Shown: positions 5,744-7,085 of the stretch, in pieces
Position numbering within the stretch: the stretch's first letter is position 1
How the letters are laid out: each line of letters begins with the position of its first letter
Notes under the pieces: model-generated
Seen by the model: the letters and a program-made list of their open reading frames with translations, nothing else
Database searches by the model: none
Told to the model about the DNA's origin: nothing
Assembly (NCBI GenBank): GCA_021781255.1
Contig: JAJXXG010000860.1
Location: forward strand, 1-7,085
Length of the DNA stretch: 7,085 bases
Direction of reading: 5' to 3'
Source: Acidobacteriota bacterium
Lineage (GTDB): Bacteria; Acidobacteriota; Terriglobia; Terriglobales; Acidobacteriaceae
Position numbers and translations under genes: made by a program

Positions 5744-7085
5744 CTACGTGCCGGTTCCGGCAAGCACCACGCCGATCGTGCGCACGATAATCTTGAAATC
5801 CAGCCACATGCTCCAGCTTTCGATGTACGTCATATCGAGCGAGACGTAGCTGTCAAACGAGGGGTCCCGCCGTGCCTGCACCTGCCAGAGGCCCGTGATG
5901 CCAGGGGTCACATCGAGGCGGCGCAGGTGTCCCAGTGTGTACTCCTTCACCTCGCTGGCGACTGGTGGACGCGGGCCCACCACGCTCATGTCGCCGCGCA
6001 GCACGTTGAAAAACTGGGGCAGTTCGTCCAGCGAGTACTTGCGCAACAGGCGCCCGGCCCTCGTGATGCGCGGATCGTTGCTGACCTTGAACAGGACGCC
6101 GTCGCGCTCATTCAGGTGCAGAATGTCCGCGCGCCGAATCTCTGCGTCATCCACCATGGTGCGAAACTTGAAGCAGCGGAAGACACGGCCCTTCTTGCCA
6201 ATGCGATCCGCGGAATAGAAAACGGGGCCATCGCTGTCCAGCTTGATCACCATCGCAACAAGCACGAAGAACGGCGCAAGCAGAGCCAGCACAAACGCAG
6301 AAAAGGTGACGTCAAACAGGCGTTTGACCACCCGGTTCACCTCAGGAACGCGCCCGCTATGCAGCGGAATCGTCGCGAACTGCCCGATGTGTTCGATGGG
6401 GCCATTCCACGCCATGCCGCCAAACAGTTCCGGGACCACGCGCAGGTCCACGCACAAGGCACGAGCCTGCTCCAGCACGTCCTCCACGGCTATCCGGTCG
6501 CAGGGCGCCGTAATGAAGATTTCATCCACAAACTGCTTGCGGGCTTGCTGGAAGAGCGTATCGAGCGAGCCCACGACTTCACGGGTAGCGGTGGCTTGAC
6601 TGAGTTCCGCTTCCGTGAGCCCGACGAAGCCTTTGAACTGGTATCCAAGATGCCGCACGCTCTCCAGATACCGTCGCAAAGCGTGCGCCTCCGGTCCGGT
6701 TCCCACGATAAGAACGTTCCTTGTATCGATGCCGCGATCAAACCGGCGATAGAGCAGGATGCGATAGAAAATCCGGCGCAGGCTCAATCCCGCCGTGGAA
6801 AGCGCAAGCATCATCAGAACTGCGCCGCGGGGCACTGCCGCGCCATCAACCACGTAAAGCGCGCCCACCAGCAGTACTCCGGCCGTAAAGCACGCCTGAA
6901 CGCTCAACCGCTGCTCGTGCAGGAAACTCTGCAGGCGCGCCGGCGAGTAAAGATGCAGACGATTGCTCGTGACGATCAGCGCAAAAATAAACCCGCACAA
7001 GACCGCAAGCTGAATTCCAATGGAATGTCCGTTGAACAGCGTGACCCGGTTCAGCTCCCTGGCGCCAATCTGCGGCCCAAACCGC
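5744..7085 (-). CDS. Polyprenyl-phosphate sugar-1-phosphate transferase (WbaP/WcaJ-like), N-terminus outside window
   Basis: The reading frame is open to the right edge, so the start is not in the window; 446 residues are visible. A TTG at 7000 is internal, since the frame continues upstream through a membrane segment. From the N-terminus there are about three hydrophobic segments (roughly 7050-6780). A Rossmann-like CoA_binding_3 region follows, with LIVGTGPEAH (6712-6683). Next come a re-entrant helix with LAPFF (about 6285-6260) and the bacterial sugar transferase catalytic domain (about 6325-5747). That domain shows KRLFDV, KFRTM, the catalytic Asp-Glu pair in SLDELPQ (6028-6023), MSVVGPRPP and TPGITGLWQV. 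The enzyme moves a sugar-1-phosphate from a UDP-sugar to undecaprenyl phosphate at the inner membrane, starting exopolysaccharide, capsule or O-antigen synthesis. The sugar is unknown. No glycosyltransferases are visible alongside; they may lie upstream beyond the edge. Confidence 0.92.
   Translation of the reverse strand, partial: RFGPQIGARELNRVTLFNGHSIGIQLAVLCGFIFALIVTSNRLHLYSPARLQSFLHEQRLSVQACFTAGVLLVGALYVVDGAAVPRGAVLMMLALSTAGLSLRRIFYRILLYRRFDRGIDTRNVLIVGTGPEAHALRRYLESVRHLGYQFKGFVGLTEAELSQATATREVVGSLDTLFQQARKQFVDEIFITAPCDRIAVEDVLEQARALCVDLRVVPELFGGMAWNGPIEHIGQFATIPLHSGRVPEVNRVVKRLFDVTFSAFVLALLAPFFVLVAMVIKLDSDGPVFYSADRIGKKGRVFRCFKFRTMVDDAEIRRADILHLNERDGVLFKVSNDPRITRAGRLLRKYSLDELPQFFNVLRGDMSVVGPRPPVASEVKEYTLGHLRRLDVTPGITGLWQVQARRDPSFDSYVSLDMTYIESWSMWLDFKIIVRTIGVVLAGTGT

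Noticed and set aside
6998..7000. TTG as the start of the sugar transferase
   Set aside because: The frame stays open to the window edge and encodes the first half of a membrane helix upstream of it, so the true start lies outside the window.

Overview
The window is about 7 kb of GC-rich, densely coding bacterial chromosome. Nothing in it fixes the taxon. The style of several proteins recalls Acidobacteriota (Terriglobia-like), but this is an impression from memory: a short Fis-type regulator tail, a TPR-secretin fusion, a thioredoxin-fold protein with an Ala/Pro linker, and a WbaP-like phosphoglycosyl transferase. The secretin and the exported thioredoxin-fold protein point to a diderm envelope.

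Left half, + strand: the C-terminal end of a Fis-type helix-turn-helix protein (3-146), a HAD-family phosphatase (163-900) and a TPR-containing secretin-like protein (897-2864). The first two genes are 16 nt apart. The second and third overlap by ATGA, so the three look like one transcription unit. Right half, - strand, read from right to left: a sugar-phosphate transferase (7085-5744, N-terminus outside the window), glutamine-dependent NAD+ synthetase nadE (5690-4047) and a secreted DsbA-like thioredoxin-fold protein (4003-2993). Gaps of 53 and 43 nt make these a likely second unit.

The two units converge on a 128-nt gap (2865-2992). About 98 nt of it (2893-2990) forms a long imperfect palindrome with five paired blocks and a TTGC tetraloop. 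It probably acts as a bidirectional terminator, but it is more elaborate than a simple one and could be a mobile or structured repeat. It is the least explained element here.

Functionally the window mixes envelope biogenesis (secretin, periplasmic thiol chemistry, exopolysaccharide or lipid-linked sugar initiation) with housekeeping metabolism (NAD synthesis, a HAD phosphatase). There are no RNA genes, insertion sequences, CRISPR arrays or phage genes that I can support. Apart from the palindrome and the gene pairings, this looks like ordinary chromosome.
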